5,700 bases of DNA, from NCBI GenBank assembly GCA_028688235.1, contig JAQTYP010000252.1, positions 1 through 5,700 on the forward strand. The letters run 5' to 3'. Numbering within the stretch: the stretch's first letter is position 1; the number at the start of each line of letters is the position of its first letter. The position numbers were made by a program, and so were the translations under genes. Shown here piece by piece: positions 5,583 to 5,700 of the stretch. The stretch comes from Methylomonas sp. (GTDB lineage Bacteria > Pseudomonadota > Gammaproteobacteria > Methylococcales > Methylomonadaceae). A model generated the notes under the pieces. The model did not search any database. It had not been told where the DNA came from and worked only from the letters and a program-made list of their open reading frames with translations.

Positions 5583-5700
5583 CTAACCGATTTCACCATC
5601 GGCTAAGCCCTCCGCCGATTCATCCGCGTCTACAGCGGAATGCCGAAGAGATTGGTCGGAAATCAAATCCTTTAGATATTTGTACAACAGCCGAGCCGAC
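5583..5700 (-). CDS. C-terminal end of an unrecognised protein (partial, runs off the right edge)
   Basis: One minus-strand frame is open from the window edge to a TAG at 5583-5585, giving 38 residues that start SARLLYKYLKDLISDQSLRH and end in an acidic, Ala/Gly/Asp/Glu-rich tail. The two competing minus-strand frames look less protein-like, and one stops within 27 codons. The composition (amphipathic helix then acidic tail) is that of a real protein C-terminus, and the 38-bp convergent gap to mtgA is a normal spacing. I do not recognise the family, and 38 residues are too few to assign one. The start and most of the gene lie beyond the window. Confidence 0.45.
   Translation of the reverse strand, partial: SARLLYKYLKDLISDQSLRHSAVDADESAEGLADGEIG

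Overview
The window has the organisation and protein families of a gammaproteobacterium. It carries the end of a bidirectional (NAD-linked) [NiFe]-hydrogenase operon, an iron superoxide dismutase, a small CYTH phosphatase, a periplasmic TPR protein and two cell-wall enzymes typical of Gram-negative bacteria (MepA and MtgA). Moderate base composition and a Hox hydrogenase beside sodB would fit a methanotroph of the Methylococcales or a related sulfur bacterium. That placement is inference from gene content; nothing in the window proves it.

Layout: positions 1-700 (+) hold the C-terminal half of hoxH, cut by the window edge. It overlaps by four bases hoxW (697-1182, +), the protease that matures HoxH. 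A strong rho-independent terminator (1224-1256) closes this operon. sodB lies on the minus strand (1274-1855). Across a 121-bp divergent promoter region, a CYTH-domain triphosphatase gene (1977-2456, +) begins, followed after 30 bp by a secreted TPR protein gene (2487-3200, +). That gene meets mepA (3203-4081, -) tail to tail with only two bases between stop codons. A 743-bp stretch without a convincing gene (4082-4824) separates mepA from the divergent mtgA (4825-5544, +). At the right edge the minus strand carries what looks like the C-terminal end of another gene (5583-5700), convergent with mtgA.

How they work together: HoxH and HoxW are a substrate-protease pair, and HoxW removes the C-terminal tail of HoxH after nickel is inserted. 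MepA (crosslink-cleaving endopeptidase) and MtgA (glycan-strand polymerase) both act on peptidoglycan in the periplasm and are divergently arranged around the same long intergenic region. SodB and the CYTH enzyme are independent housekeeping functions sharing a promoter region.

I see no CRISPR array, tRNA, rRNA, insertion sequence or defence system, and no evidence for a wholly new system. The least explained part is 4082-4824. It contains a plus-strand terminator-like hairpin with no gene in front of it, a 12-bp perfect palindrome, a short 9-bp tandem repeat and several small inverted repeats ahead of mtgA.
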